Below are positions 37,808 through 46,980 of a DNA stretch of 64,000 nucleotides, one piece after another. The position numbers and the translations under genes were made by a program. Origin of the DNA: an uncultured Aliiroseovarius sp. (GTDB lineage Bacteria > Pseudomonadota > Alphaproteobacteria > Rhodobacterales > Rhodobacteraceae); assembly GCF_947497285.1 (NCBI RefSeq), contig NZ_CANMFT010000004.1, positions 241,595-305,594 on the forward strand. Direction: 5' to 3'. The notes under the pieces are model-generated. The model was not told where the DNA came from. It saw nothing but the letters and a program-made list of their open reading frames with translations, and searched no databases. Numbering within the stretch: the first letter of the stretch is position 1; each line of letters opens with the position of its first letter.

Positions 37808-38362
37808 ATGTCCCACATCACGCCCGACGCCGCCGCCACCCGTGACTTCATTCCGGTGCGTATCGCCGTGCTGACGGTCTCTGACTCGCGCAAGTTGGAC
37901 GAGGACCGATCCGGCGACACTTTGGTCGCCCGGCTGGAGGACGCGGGCCACATTCTTGCCGACCGAATGATTGTCCGCGATGAACGCGGCGACATCGCGG
38001 ATCAACTGCGCGCCTGGTCGCTGGACCCCGACATTGACGTGGTCATCTCCACCGGCGGCACCGGGCTAACGGGGCGCGATGTCTCGGTCGAAGCGCATCG
38101 CGATGTCTATGAAAAGGAGATCGAGGCATTTTCGACGGTGTTCACCATCATTTCGATGAACAAGATCGGAACCTCTGCGGTGCAAAGCCGCGCCACTGGC
38201 GGCGTGGCCAATGGCACCTATCTGTTTGCCCTGCCCGGCAGCCCCGGTGCGTGCAAGGACGCATGGGACGACATTTTGGTTCACCAGTTGGACTACCGCC
38301 ACATGCCGTGCAACTTCGTCGAAATTTTTCCCCGTTTGGACGAACACAAACGACGGAAATGA
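37808..38362 (+). CDS. moaB: molybdenum cofactor biosynthesis protein MoaB
   Basis: A 184-residue MoaB/Mog-type protein of the MPT-binding fold. IAVLTVSDSR near the start, the STGGTGLTGRD loop, and the FALPGSPGACKDAWDDI stretch with the PGSP motif show membership. Mog-type enzymes adenylylate molybdopterin before molybdate insertion. Whether this copy is active as Mog or only structural, like E. coli MoaB, cannot be told from sequence alone. TAGGA precedes the ATG. It is third in the run uracil-DNA glycosylase-phosphoesterase-moaB. Confidence 0.93.
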   Translation: MSHITPDAAATRDFIPVRIAVLTVSDSRKLDEDRSGDTLVARLEDAGHILADRMIVRDERGDIADQLRAWSLDPDIDVVISTGGTGLTGRDVSVEAHRDVYEKEIEAFSTVFTIISMNKIGTSAVQSRATGGVANGTYLFALPGSPGACKDAWDDILVHQLDYRHMPCNFVEIFPRLDEHKRRK

Positions 38363-38487
38363 TCCACCAACGCGTATGAAGCGTAACAAACTTGCAGGTC
38401 GGGACATGCCAAACCTGTGACCATGCGCCTCTTGCCCCGGTTTCACGGGGCGGTCAGGATGCGCGAAGTGCAAGACGGAGTGACAGC

Positions 38488-39954
38488 ATGCGATTTCTGG
38501 GCCGAAGCCTAACAGGGCTTTTCCTTTTGGCCGCCACCATCGGCCTTCTGGCCATCGCCGTCAGCATGGTCAACTCGGCCTTTAAAGCCCGTGCCGAACG
38601 TGACAGCGCCGAACCTTCGGCCCGCGAGCGCGTGTTTTCCGCCAACCTGGTCACGATCACACCCGAAACACTTACCCCGATCATGTCAGCCCATGGCGAG
38701 CTTGCATCGCGAAGGGCGCTCGATCTGCGCGCGCGTGCAGGCGGCACTGTGGTCGATTTGTCCGAGGGGTTTGAAAATGGCGGACGGGTGCAGGCCGGAC
38801 AGCTGTTGTTGCGCATTGATCCGACAGATTTTCAGGCCGCCCTTGATCTGGCCAAAACCGACCTGACGCAGGCCGAAGCCGAGCTGCGCGACGCCACCGC
38901 GGCGCTTGAACTGGCGCGCGACGATCTGGCCAACGCGCGGCGGCAGGCCGACCTGCGCGAAGCCGCGCTGACCCGTCAGAAAGATCTGGTCCAGCGTCGC
39001 GTCGGCACAGAGGCAGCCGTGGAAACAGCCGCCCTTGCTGCATCGGCAGCGCAGCAGGTGGTGCTGTCCAAGCGACAAGCCGTGATCACAGCCGAAGCGC
39101 GCGTATCAACCGCCGAGGCCACGCTTTCGCGCCGCGAGATCGCATTGAACGAAGCCGAACGTCGGTTGGCCGAAACCGAGATTCGCGCAGAGTTTGCCGG
39201 GACGCTGGCTGATGTCAGCGTTCTGCGTGGCGGCGTTGTGACCGCGAATGAAAAACTGGCACGACTGATCGATCCAACCAACCTAGAGGTCAGCTTTCGC
39301 GTGTCGGCGGCGCAATATGCGCGCCTGCTTGGGGATGACGGCGCGCTGGCCACAACCTCGGTCACTGTGCGGCTGGATGCCACCGGGGTGAACCTGACCA
39401 CAAAGGGACAGATCGCGCGTGAGAGCGCCGATGTCGGGGACGGGCAAACCGGGCGGCTGATCTTTGCCACACTGGCCCCGGCCCCCGGTCTGCGGCCCGG
39501 CGATTTTGTGACCGTCGAAGCCACCGAGCCCGCCTTGCCAAACAGTATCCGCCTGCCCGCGTCAGCCCTGAATGCGCAGAACGAGGTGCTTGTGCTGGGC
39601 GAGGAGGATCGGTTGGAGCAGGCAAAAGTCGAGCTTTTGCGACGCCAAGGCAATGATGTGATCATTCGCGCACCCGGTCTTGCAGGGCGCGAAGTTGTCA
39701 CGGAACGCAATCCGGCCCTTGGGGCAGGTATCCGCATCCGCCCCGTGCGTCAGGGGGTCGGAATCGCCCCCGAAGCCGAAGCCGAAGCCGAGATGGTCTC
39801 GCTTGATCCTGACCGTGTGGCGTTGTTGCGCAGTTTCGTCCAAGGCAGCTCGCGGATGCCCGAAGCGGCGCGTGACCGCATTCTTGAACAGTTGGAAAAG
39901 GGCATATTGCCCGCAGAAACGCTGGAACGGCTTGAAAGCCGGATGGGGCAATAA
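38488..39954 (+). CDS. RND efflux periplasmic adaptor (membrane fusion protein)
   Basis: A 488-residue adaptor. An N-terminal anchor helix (about 9-28) precedes a barrel-sandwich half SRRALDLRARAGGTV, a long coiled-coil hairpin (about 110-200), the second half AEIRAEFAGTLAD and the beta-barrel and membrane-proximal domains. A hexanucleotide repeat coding Glu-Ala units (39772-39792) links to a helical C-terminal extension (about 435-488) beyond the usual end. GGAG stands eight bases before the ATG. Three bases separate its stop from the permease start, so the two form one operon. No TolC gene is linked. Confidence 0.92.
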   Translation: MRFLGRSLTGLFLLAATIGLLAIAVSMVNSAFKARAERDSAEPSARERVFSANLVTITPETLTPIMSAHGELASRRALDLRARAGGTVVDLSEGFENGGRVQAGQLLLRIDPTDFQAALDLAKTDLTQAEAELRDATAALELARDDLANARRQADLREAALTRQKDLVQRRVGTEAAVETAALAASAAQQVVLSKRQAVITAEARVSTAEATLSRREIALNEAERRLAETEIRAEFAGTLADVSVLRGGVVTANEKLARLIDPTNLEVSFRVSAAQYARLLGDDGALATTSVTVRLDATGVNLTTKGQIARESADVGDGQTGRLIFATLAPAPGLRPGDFVTVEATEPALPNSIRLPASALNAQNEVLVLGEEDRLEQAKVELLRRQGNDVIIRAPGLAGREVVTERNPALGAGIRIRPVRQGVGIAPEAEAEAEMVSLDPDRVALLRSFVQGSSRMPEAARDRILEQLEKGILPAETLERLESRMGQ

Positions 39955-39957
39955 GCA

Positions 39958-42900
39958 ATGGGACGCGGTCTGGGCCTTCTTTCCTATTTCACCCGTCACG
40001 CCACCTTGGCGAACTTGCTTTTGGTGGTGCTCTTGGCGCTGGGGCTTCTTTCCTATCCCAAAATGCGTGCGCAGTTCTTTCCCGACGTGGTGATCGAAAG
40101 CGTATCGATCACCACCAACTGGCAAGGCGCCGGGGCCGAGGATGTGGACGAAGCGATTGTCCAGATCATGGAACCCGCCTTGCTGGCCGTTGAAGGCGTC
40201 GAAAGCGTCAACTCGCGCGCTTTTGAAGGGCGTGCCAGCATCACGATGGAATTCGAACCCGGCTGGGATGTCAGCCGGGCCGCTGATGATGCGCAGGCGG
40301 CGGTGGATGAACTGACGGACTTGCCCGAAGACGCCGACATCCCCCAAGTGCGACGCGGCGCATGGCGCGACAGTGTGACGGATGTGGTCATCTCGGGTCC
40401 GGTCGGTATTGAACAGTTGGGCCGTTTCGCGGATGAAATGGTCATTCGCCTGTTTGAACGCGGTGTGACACGCACGGGGATCCGTGGGGTTGCAGCACCA
40501 CGAACGGTGATCGAGGTGACCTCAACCTCGCTGATCAAACATGACGTGACGATGGCCCAGATCGGCGCAGCCATCGCAGGCGAGGTCTCGGCTGATCCGG
40601 CAGGCGATGTTGCATCGGGGGCGGCACGCGTGCGCACCGGGATCGCCAAACGCAACGTGGATCAGATCGAGGCGATCGTGCTGCGCCCGAACCCGGACGG
40701 GTCGAACCTGACCATTGGCGATGTCGCGCAAGTGCTGGTGGAAGGTGTTGACCGCGACCGGTCCTATTTCGTCGGCGACGATCCGGCGGTTGCGTTGAAT
40801 GTGTCACGCTCGGCACAGGGCGACGCGATCCGCATGCAGGAAATTGTCGAAGAGATCCGCACCGAAATGCTGGCCAGCCTGCCCGAGGGGGTGAAAATCT
40901 CGCTCGTGCGCACGCGCTCGGACCTGATCACCGCCCGGCTTGAGATGTTGCTTGAAAACGGCCTTCAGGGTCTGACGCTGGTGCTTTTGCTGCTGTTTTT
41001 GTTTCTGAACGCGCGCACCGCTCTGTGGGTTGCCGCTGGTATTCCGGTGGCGATGACCACCGCGATTTTCTTGATGTATATGTCGGGGCTGACGCTGAAC
41101 ATGATTTCGCTGTTCGCGCTGATCATCACACTGGGCATCGTTGTGGATGACGCCATTGTTGTGGGCGAACATGCCGATTTCCGGGCGCGGCGGCTGGGCG
41201 AATCCCCCTTCAACGCCGCCGAAAACGCCGCTCAGCGTATGTTTCCGCCGGTATTCTCTGCAACGTTGACCACCGTCATCGCCTTTTTCGGGCTGACGGC
41301 AATCGGCGGCCGGTTTGGCGACATGATCGCCGACATTCCCTTTACGGTGATCGTGGTGTTGGCCGCGTCGCTGGTGGAATGCTTCCTGATCTTGCCGCAC
41401 CACATGGCGCACGCGCTGACCCACACCGCCAAAGAGCACTGGTATGATTGGCCATCACGTCAGGTCAACAAGGGCTTTCGCTGGGTGCGCGACCATGCAT
41501 TCCGACCGCTGATCGGGTTTGTCATCAAGGCGCGCTATCCTGTGATGGCCGCCACCATCCTGATCTTGGCAAGCCAAGCCTCGATCTTCATTCGTGGCGA
41601 CCTGACCTTCCGCTTTTTCAACGCTCCTGAACAGTCCTCTGTAACCGGCAATTTCGCCATGGTGTCCGGCGCGACCAAGCAAGACACCCGCGAGATGATG
41701 GCCATTTTGCAAGATGCCGTGGAAGACACCGCCGCGACTTATGAGGCAGAATATGGCCGCAGCCCTGTTGCCCACGCTCTGGCCCAGATCGGGGGCAATG
41801 CCGGGCGCGGCTTGTCGGGCGTGGACGCGAAAGACACCGATCTTCTTGGTTCGATCTCGGTCGAGCTGATCGACGCGGACCTGCGCCCCTATAGCTCGTT
41901 CGCCTTTGTCGGCGCGCTGCAAGAGGCTGTCGCCCATCATCCGTTGCTAGAGGTGCTGTCGTTCCGAGGGTCGCGCTATGGGCCGGGGGGTGACAGTCTG
42001 GATGTCGATCTTTACGGCGCCAGCTCGGACCAACTGAAAGCGGCTGCCGAAGCGTTAAAGACGCAACTGGTGGCTTTCCCCGAAATCTCGGCGCTTGAGG
42101 ATAGCCTGGCCTATGACAAGGAAGAGCTGATCCTGGATCTGACCGCGCAAGGTCAGGCGCTTGGGTTCACCATCGACGGGTTGGGCCGCGTGCTGCGCAA
42201 CCGCCTGAACGGGGTCGAGGCCGCCTCTTATCCCGATGGCACCCGCTCTGCCGAGATCCGCGTCCAACTGCCCGATAACGAACTGACCTCTGATTTCCTT
42301 GAGCGCACGCAACTGCGCACCGACGCGGGCGCCTATGTGAACCTGTCGGACCTTGTATCGGTCCGCTCGCGCACCGGATTTGCCAGCGTGCAGCGCGAAA
42401 ACGGCATTCGTCTGGTCAGCGTCACCGGCGACATTGACGAAGGTGATCCGGCCCGCGCCGAAGAAATCCAACGCACCATCGAAACCGAGATCCTGCCCGC
42501 GCTTGCGCAGGACCATAGCATTTCATTCCGACTGGGCGGGTTGGCAGAGCAACAAAAAGAGTTCATGACCGATGCGCGCACCGGCCTGATCCTTGTGCTT
42601 CTGGGCATCTTTCTGACGCTCGCCTGGATCTTCTCAAGCTGGACGCGACCGCTGGTGGTGATGGCGATCATTCCATTTGGTCTGGTCGGGGCCATTGTCG
42701 GCCACGTTCATTGGGGGGTGCCCTTGTCCATGTTCTCGGTCGTGGGATTGATCGGCATGACGGGGATCATCATCAACGATTCCATCGTTCTTGTGACCAC
42801 GATCGACGAGTATGCCCGCGATCGAGGGCTCGTGCCCGCGATCATCGACGGGGCAGCGGACCGTTTGCGGGCCGTGATGCTGACCACGATGACAACCGTT

Positions 42901-43284
42901 CTGGGACTAGGCCCCCTGCTTTACGAGCAATCGCGACAGGCGCAGTTTCTGAAACCTACCGTGATCACACTGACCTATGGGTTGGGGTTTGGTATGGTGC
43001 TGGTTCTGGTGGTCGTGCCTGCGCTGGTTGCCATGCAGGCTGATGTGGGCCGCATGGTCCACGCCTTGCGTCGCATGATGCGCGGGCGCCACCGTGGCGA
43101 CCTTGGAGCTGCCGTTTGGCTGGTCGGCGCGGTGGCGCTGGCGATGGTGGCAACGTTTGTGGGTTCGGTTCTGATCTGGGGCCTGTCTGTCCCGACCATT
43201 GCAGGCTTCGTCGGCCTAAGCGCCGCACTGGCACTGCTTGGCTATGGTGTTGGGTTTCTGGGCCTGAGGCGCAAGCGCGCTTGA
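39958..43284 (+). CDS. RND family efflux permease
   Basis: An 1108-residue RND transporter with two large periplasmic loops and TM4 carrying the proton-relay pair Asp397-Asp398 in LGIVVDDAIVVGE; GIIINDSIVLV is the TM10 counterpart. It is a little longer than the usual 1020-1050 because two more hydrophobic segments follow TM12 (about 1045-1100). With its adaptor it should export toxic or hydrophobic compounds, powered by the proton gradient. The substrate is not predictable. It is co-transcribed with the adaptor. The downstream gene is convergent, 30 bp away. Confidence 0.94.
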   Translation: MGRGLGLLSYFTRHATLANLLLVVLLALGLLSYPKMRAQFFPDVVIESVSITTNWQGAGAEDVDEAIVQIMEPALLAVEGVESVNSRAFEGRASITMEFEPGWDVSRAADDAQAAVDELTDLPEDADIPQVRRGAWRDSVTDVVISGPVGIEQLGRFADEMVIRLFERGVTRTGIRGVAAPRTVIEVTSTSLIKHDVTMAQIGAAIAGEVSADPAGDVASGAARVRTGIAKRNVDQIEAIVLRPNPDGSNLTIGDVAQVLVEGVDRDRSYFVGDDPAVALNVSRSAQGDAIRMQEIVEEIRTEMLASLPEGVKISLVRTRSDLITARLEMLLENGLQGLTLVLLLLFLFLNARTALWVAAGIPVAMTTAIFLMYMSGLTLNMISLFALIITLGIVVDDAIVVGEHADFRARRLGESPFNAAENAAQRMFPPVFSATLTTVIAFFGLTAIGGRFGDMIADIPFTVIVVLAASLVECFLILPHHMAHALTHTAKEHWYDWPSRQVNKGFRWVRDHAFRPLIGFVIKARYPVMAATILILASQASIFIRGDLTFRFFNAPEQSSVTGNFAMVSGATKQDTREMMAILQDAVEDTAATYEAEYGRSPVAHALAQIGGNAGRGLSGVDAKDTDLLGSISVELIDADLRPYSSFAFVGALQEAVAHHPLLEVLSFRGSRYGPGGDSLDVDLYGASSDQLKAAAEALKTQLVAFPEISALEDSLAYDKEELILDLTAQGQALGFTIDGLGRVLRNRLNGVEAASYPDGTRSAEIRVQLPDNELTSDFLERTQLRTDAGAYVNLSDLVSVRSRTGFASVQRENGIRLVSVTGDIDEGDPARAEEIQRTIETEILPALAQDHSISFRLGGLAEQQKEFMTDARTGLILVLLGIFLTLAWIFSSWTRPLVVMAIIPFGLVGAIVGHVHWGVPLSMFSVVGLIGMTGIIINDSIVLVTTIDEYARDRGLVPAIIDGAADRLRAVMLTTMTTVLGLGPLLYEQSRQAQFLKPTVITLTYGLGFGMVLVLVVVPALVAMQADVGRMVHALRRMMRGRHRGDLGAAVWLVGAVALAMVATFVGSVLIWGLSVPTIAGFVGLSAALALLGYGVGFLGLRRKRA

Positions 43285-43314
43285 CCTTGTGGCCTGCGGA
43301 CGGTCGGGCGTGGT

Positions 43315-44382
43315 TCAGTCGAAGGTGCCTGCCACGCGCCCCAGCAACATGAAGGCCCGCGCGGTGCGCGTGTCGGCCAGCGCTGCGATATCCGCGTCCG
43401 AGGCGTTCTTTTCAAACTCCGCAAAGGTTTGGTCAAAACGGCGCAGAAAGTGATGCGTTGCGTCCCGGAAAATCGGGTCTTTCTTCATCCGACCCGCACT
43501 GAGCGCCAGCGAGGACCTGTCGCGCACGCCGCCCAAAGCGGCAACGCTGCGACCCCGTTCGCCGGTTGCGAATTTCCGCCAGATCTCCGGACGGGCACGG
43601 TCGGGGCGCAGGTCATCCATATAGATGCCATCCTGCGACAACAGCGTTAGCACATCTTGCGAGGCCTGCACCAAGCCTGCCACCTGACGGTCCTGAAGCG
43701 CACGGCGCAGGGCGCGAAACCCATCTGCATCCTCGGCGTTCTCGGGAAAATGGAGCGCGCGGATGAAGTCTTCGATCGACAGTGGGGGGGCTATGTCCTC
43801 TAGCGGGGTGCCAAGGGCAAGGCTGGTCTGGTCCGCACCTGCTTCGGCTTGTTTCACGGGCAAAATGGCGGGGTTGCCTTGCAAGGGCGTCGGGTTGGCC
43901 AAAGTCGGCATGCCGGGCCGGATCGACGTGAAGGTCGTCAGCGCGGTTTCCGTCTTGCGGCTGACCTGCGCGATCTCTTCCAGCTTTTGTTCCACCTTCG
44001 AGGCCTGCGCCGGCGTGCCGCCGAAACCCTGCTGTTGCTGGATATAGGCCGACCGCATCGCATCAATCGCAGATTTCAGCCGCGCACTTTCTTCGCGCAT
44101 GATCCGGGCCGACCGCATTGCCGCGACAGCAACCCAGATCACCGCGACCGGCATCACGATCGCCACCACTGTCATGACAAATCGCAACGGGTCTGAAAGA
44201 CCACCGGGGCTACCTTCGCCGACCCCCATCACAAGAAAAAACAGCACACAACCGACCAGCCACAACGCAGACAGCACAAGGCCGATCACCTCGCCCGCGC
44301 TCAGCGATGGGACCTGCGTGTTCTGTGTGCCGACACGGCCCGTCCCCAAGCTGGAGGCATCATTTTTCGGGTTTGCGCTCAT
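43315..44382 (-). CDS. membrane-anchored coiled-coil protein of unknown function
   Basis: A 355-residue protein. Two hydrophobic segments (about 31-54 and 67-90) form a hairpin anchor. A coiled coil follows (about 92-155), containing MREESARLKSAIDAMRSAY and KVEQKLEEIAQVSRKTE. A Pro-rich linker leads to a helical cytoplasmic-looking domain (about 200-355) with IEDFIRALHFPENAEDADGFRAL. I do not recognise a family. It resembles alphaproteobacterial proteins annotated only as hypothetical. It lies 28 bp after greA on the same strand, so it may be in the same transcript. Confidence 0.8.
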   Translation of the reverse strand: MSANPKNDASSLGTGRVGTQNTQVPSLSAGEVIGLVLSALWLVGCVLFFLVMGVGEGSPGGLSDPLRFVMTVVAIVMPVAVIWVAVAAMRSARIMREESARLKSAIDAMRSAYIQQQQGFGGTPAQASKVEQKLEEIAQVSRKTETALTTFTSIRPGMPTLANPTPLQGNPAILPVKQAEAGADQTSLALGTPLEDIAPPLSIEDFIRALHFPENAEDADGFRALRRALQDRQVAGLVQASQDVLTLLSQDGIYMDDLRPDRARPEIWRKFATGERGRSVAALGGVRDRSSLALSAGRMKKDPIFRDATHHFLRRFDQTFAEFEKNASDADIAALADTRTARAFMLLGRVAGTFD

Positions 44383-44409
44383 CTTGCCTGTCTCATCTGA
44401 GCCATTCGA

Positions 44410-44880
44410 TCAAATCCATTCGATCTTCAGGATCTCATAAGCCTTCTCGCCACCTGGGGTGCGCACTTCAACACTGTCGCCTTCTTCCTTGCCGATCAGG
44501 GCGCGCGCCAAAGGCGACTTGATATTAAGCTTGCCGCTTTCGATATCCGCTTCGGGTTCCCCGACGATCTGATAGGTCTTTTCTTCGTCCGTGTCTTCAT
44601 CAACGATGGAGACGGTCGCCGAAAACTTCACGGTGCCAGACAGGGTCGTGGGGTCGATGACTTCGGCCAGTGACAAAGTGCCTTCAAGCTCTTTGATCCG
44701 GCCTTCGATGAAGCTCTGCTTTTCGCGGGCAGAGTGGTATTCAGCATTCTCGGACAGATCGCCGTGCTCGCGCGCTTCGGCAATTGCCTTGATGATGGCT
44801 GGGCGTTCCTCGGATTTGAGGAATTTCAATTCGTCATTCAGCGCGGTGTGGCCCGCGCGGGTCAGCGGTATCTTGTCCAT
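44410..44880 (-). CDS. greA: transcription elongation factor GreA
   Basis: A 156-residue GreA that rescues arrested RNA polymerase by stimulating transcript cleavage. The N-terminal coiled coil has the acidic tip [15 protein letters not shown], and the C-terminal domain carries [22 protein letters not shown] at 44880 is the usual family start; a TTG 21 bases upstream is less likely. The ribosome binding site is weak (GAAAAAGAT). It is divergent from the ETF-QO gene across 316 bp. Confidence 0.96.
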   Translation of the reverse strand: MDKIPLTRAGHTALNDELKFLKSEERPAIIKAIAEAREHGDLSENAEYHSAREKQSFIEGRIKELEGTLSLAEVIDPTTLSGTVKFSATVSIVDEDTDEEKTYQIVGEPEADIESGKLNIKSPLARALIGKEEGDSVEVRTPGGEKAYEILKIEWI

Positions 44881-45196
44881 GAAATCTTTTTCGTCGTTCA
44901 AGTGGCCATTGCACGGCAGGCATTGGCAGGGTTGCTATCGTCTTATCTGGTCGCCACTCGCGCGCAATGCACCCGGCTGAGCCGAAAATCTAGCAAACGC
45001 GCGGAATTTGCAACGATCTTGTTTGAGGCGACCTTGGGTAGGCGTCATCCGAACCGCTTGACCAAATGTCAGCGCAAACACAAGCGGAATCGCCCAAAAT
45101 CGCCTGTAACGTCTTATTGTAACGCCGTGTCGCAATTGACCCGCACGATGTGCCAAGCTAACGATCTTGCGAAACGGACCATCCGGGGAAAAGAAA
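44881..45196. other. intergenic gap between greA and the ETF-QO gene
   Basis: No gene is seen in these 316 bases between two divergent starts. Both promoters should lie here. I could not pick out a clear conserved box, palindrome or small reading frame of note. Confidence 0.5.
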
Positions 45197-46849
45197 ATGA
45201 GCACCATTGAACGCGAAAGCATGGAATACGATGTGGTCATCGTGGGCGCGGGGCCCGCTGGCCTGTCGGCAGCGATCCGCCTGAAGCAGCTGGATGCAGA
45301 CCTGAATGTGGTCGTGTTGGAAAAAGGCTCGGAAGTGGGCGCGCATATCTTGTCGGGCGCGGTGCTGGACCCTTGCGGGCTAAACAAGCTGCTGCCGGAC
45401 TGGAAAGAAAGGGGCGCGCCGTTGAACGTGCCCGTCAAGAAAGACAACTTCCTTGTGCTTGGCCCCGCCGGTCATTTGCGTGTGCCCAACTGGCCCATGC
45501 CGCCTTTGATGAGCAACCACGGCAACTACATCGTTTCGATGGCAAATGTGTGCCGCTGGATGGCGGAACAGGCCGAAGAGATGGGGGTCGAAATCTTCCC
45601 CGGCATGGCGTGTTCCGATCTGGTTTTCGGCGACAATGGTGAAGTGAAGGGCGTCGTCGCTGGCGTCTTCGGGCTGGAGCCAGATGGATCTTACGGCCCT
45701 AACACGGAACCGGGGATGGAGCTGCACGGCAAATACGTCTTTATCTCGGAAGGTGTGCGCGGATCGCTGGCCAAGGAAATCATCGCCAAATATGACCTGC
45801 AAGCGGGTCGAGACGCGCCGAAATTCGGCCTTGGCATGAAGGAAATCTGGGAAATCGACCCCGCAAAGCACCGCGAAGGCACCGTCACCCACACGATGGG
45901 CTGGCCGCTTGGCAAAAACGCGGGCGGCGGGTCGTTTATCTATCACCTTGAAAACAACCAGGTCTATGTCGGCTTTGTGGTGCACCTGAATTACCGCAAC
46001 CCGCATGTCTATCCCTACATGGAATTCCAACGGTTCAAGCACCACCCGGAAATCGCCAAGCTACTTGAAGGCGGCAAGCGCGTGGCCTACGGCGCGCGTG
46101 CCATTTCCGAAGGTGGGTATCAATCGATGCCGAAGGCCTCGTTCCCCGGCGGCGCGCTGCTGGGGTGTTCGGTCGGGCTGGTCAACGTGCCGCGCATCAA
46201 GGGAAACCATAACGCGATGCTGTCTGGCATGGCCGCCGCCGAGGCTGCCGTGAAAGCCATCAAGGCAGGTCGCGCGGGCGACGATCTTATCGAATATGAA
46301 GCAGAACTGCGCACCGGCGATATTGCCAAAGACCTGAAAAAGGTCCGTAACGTAAAGCCCTTGTGGTCGAAACTCGGTCTGGCGGCCTCTTTGACGCTGG
46401 GCGGCTTTGACATGTGGGTGCAATCCCTTTTCGGCTTCTCACCGTTCGGGACAGTAAAGCACGGCAAGAACGATGCGCAGGCTACGGGCAAAGCCGCTGA
46501 CTTCCCTGTCATCGACTACCCCAAGCCCGATGGCACGCTTAGCTTTGACCGTTTGACCAATGTCAGCTTTGCGGCCACCAACCACGAAGAAAGCCAGCCC
46601 TGCCACCTGAAGCTTGCTGACCCTGATCTGCCGATCTCCGTCAACTTGCCGGAGTTCGACGAACCCGCGCAGCGGTATTGCCCGGCTGGTGTCTATGAAG
46701 TGGTCGAGGAAGCCGGCAAAGATCCGCGCTTTGTCATCAACTTCCAAAACTGCGTTCACTGCAAAACATGTGACATCAAAGATCCCAGCCAGAACATCAC
46801 TTGGACTGTCCCACAGGGGGGCGACGGGCCGAATTACCCGAATATGTAA
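45197..46849 (+). CDS. electron transfer flavoprotein-ubiquinone oxidoreductase
   Basis: A 550-residue membrane-associated flavoprotein that passes electrons from ETF to the ubiquinone pool during acyl-CoA and amino-acid oxidation. The FAD site VVIVGAGPAGLSAAIRL is near the start. The ubiquinone-binding middle domain contains GYQSMPKASFPGGALLGCSVGLVN in segments, and the 4Fe-4S domain at the end has CPAGVYEV and CVHCKTCDIKDP. Length matches the family. The start at 45197 (MSTIERESMEYD) follows GGGGA. No etfAB genes are adjacent. A hairpin follows. Confidence 0.97.
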   Translation: MSTIERESMEYDVVIVGAGPAGLSAAIRLKQLDADLNVVVLEKGSEVGAHILSGAVLDPCGLNKLLPDWKERGAPLNVPVKKDNFLVLGPAGHLRVPNWPMPPLMSNHGNYIVSMANVCRWMAEQAEEMGVEIFPGMACSDLVFGDNGEVKGVVAGVFGLEPDGSYGPNTEPGMELHGKYVFISEGVRGSLAKEIIAKYDLQAGRDAPKFGLGMKEIWEIDPAKHREGTVTHTMGWPLGKNAGGGSFIYHLENNQVYVGFVVHLNYRNPHVYPYMEFQRFKHHPEIAKLLEGGKRVAYGARAISEGGYQSMPKASFPGGALLGCSVGLVNVPRIKGNHNAMLSGMAAAEAAVKAIKAGRAGDDLIEYEAELRTGDIAKDLKKVRNVKPLWSKLGLAASLTLGGFDMWVQSLFGFSPFGTVKHGKNDAQATGKAADFPVIDYPKPDGTLSFDRLTNVSFAATNHEESQPCHLKLADPDLPISVNLPEFDEPAQRYCPAGVYEVVEEAGKDPRFVINFQNCVHCKTCDIKDPSQNITWTVPQGGDGPNYPNM

Positions 46850-46876
46850 GGCTAAATCGGCGAAAAACGCGATTGT

Positions 46877-46909
46877 GAGGGGTGGCGAAGCGCTGCCCCT
46901 CATTGTTTT
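46877..46909 (+). terminator. rho-independent terminator of the ETF-QO gene
   Basis: GAGGGGTGGC (46877-46886) pairs with GCTGCCCCTC (46892-46901), a ten-base stem with two wobble pairs and a five-base loop, followed by ATTGTTTT. It lies 27 bases after the stop codon. Confidence 0.65.
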
Positions 46910-46980
46910 CAGGGTCCGCGCCGATTAGGTTCCGACCAACCCCCGACACTTGCGGGGACAATTGAAGAAGAGAGTTGCCC

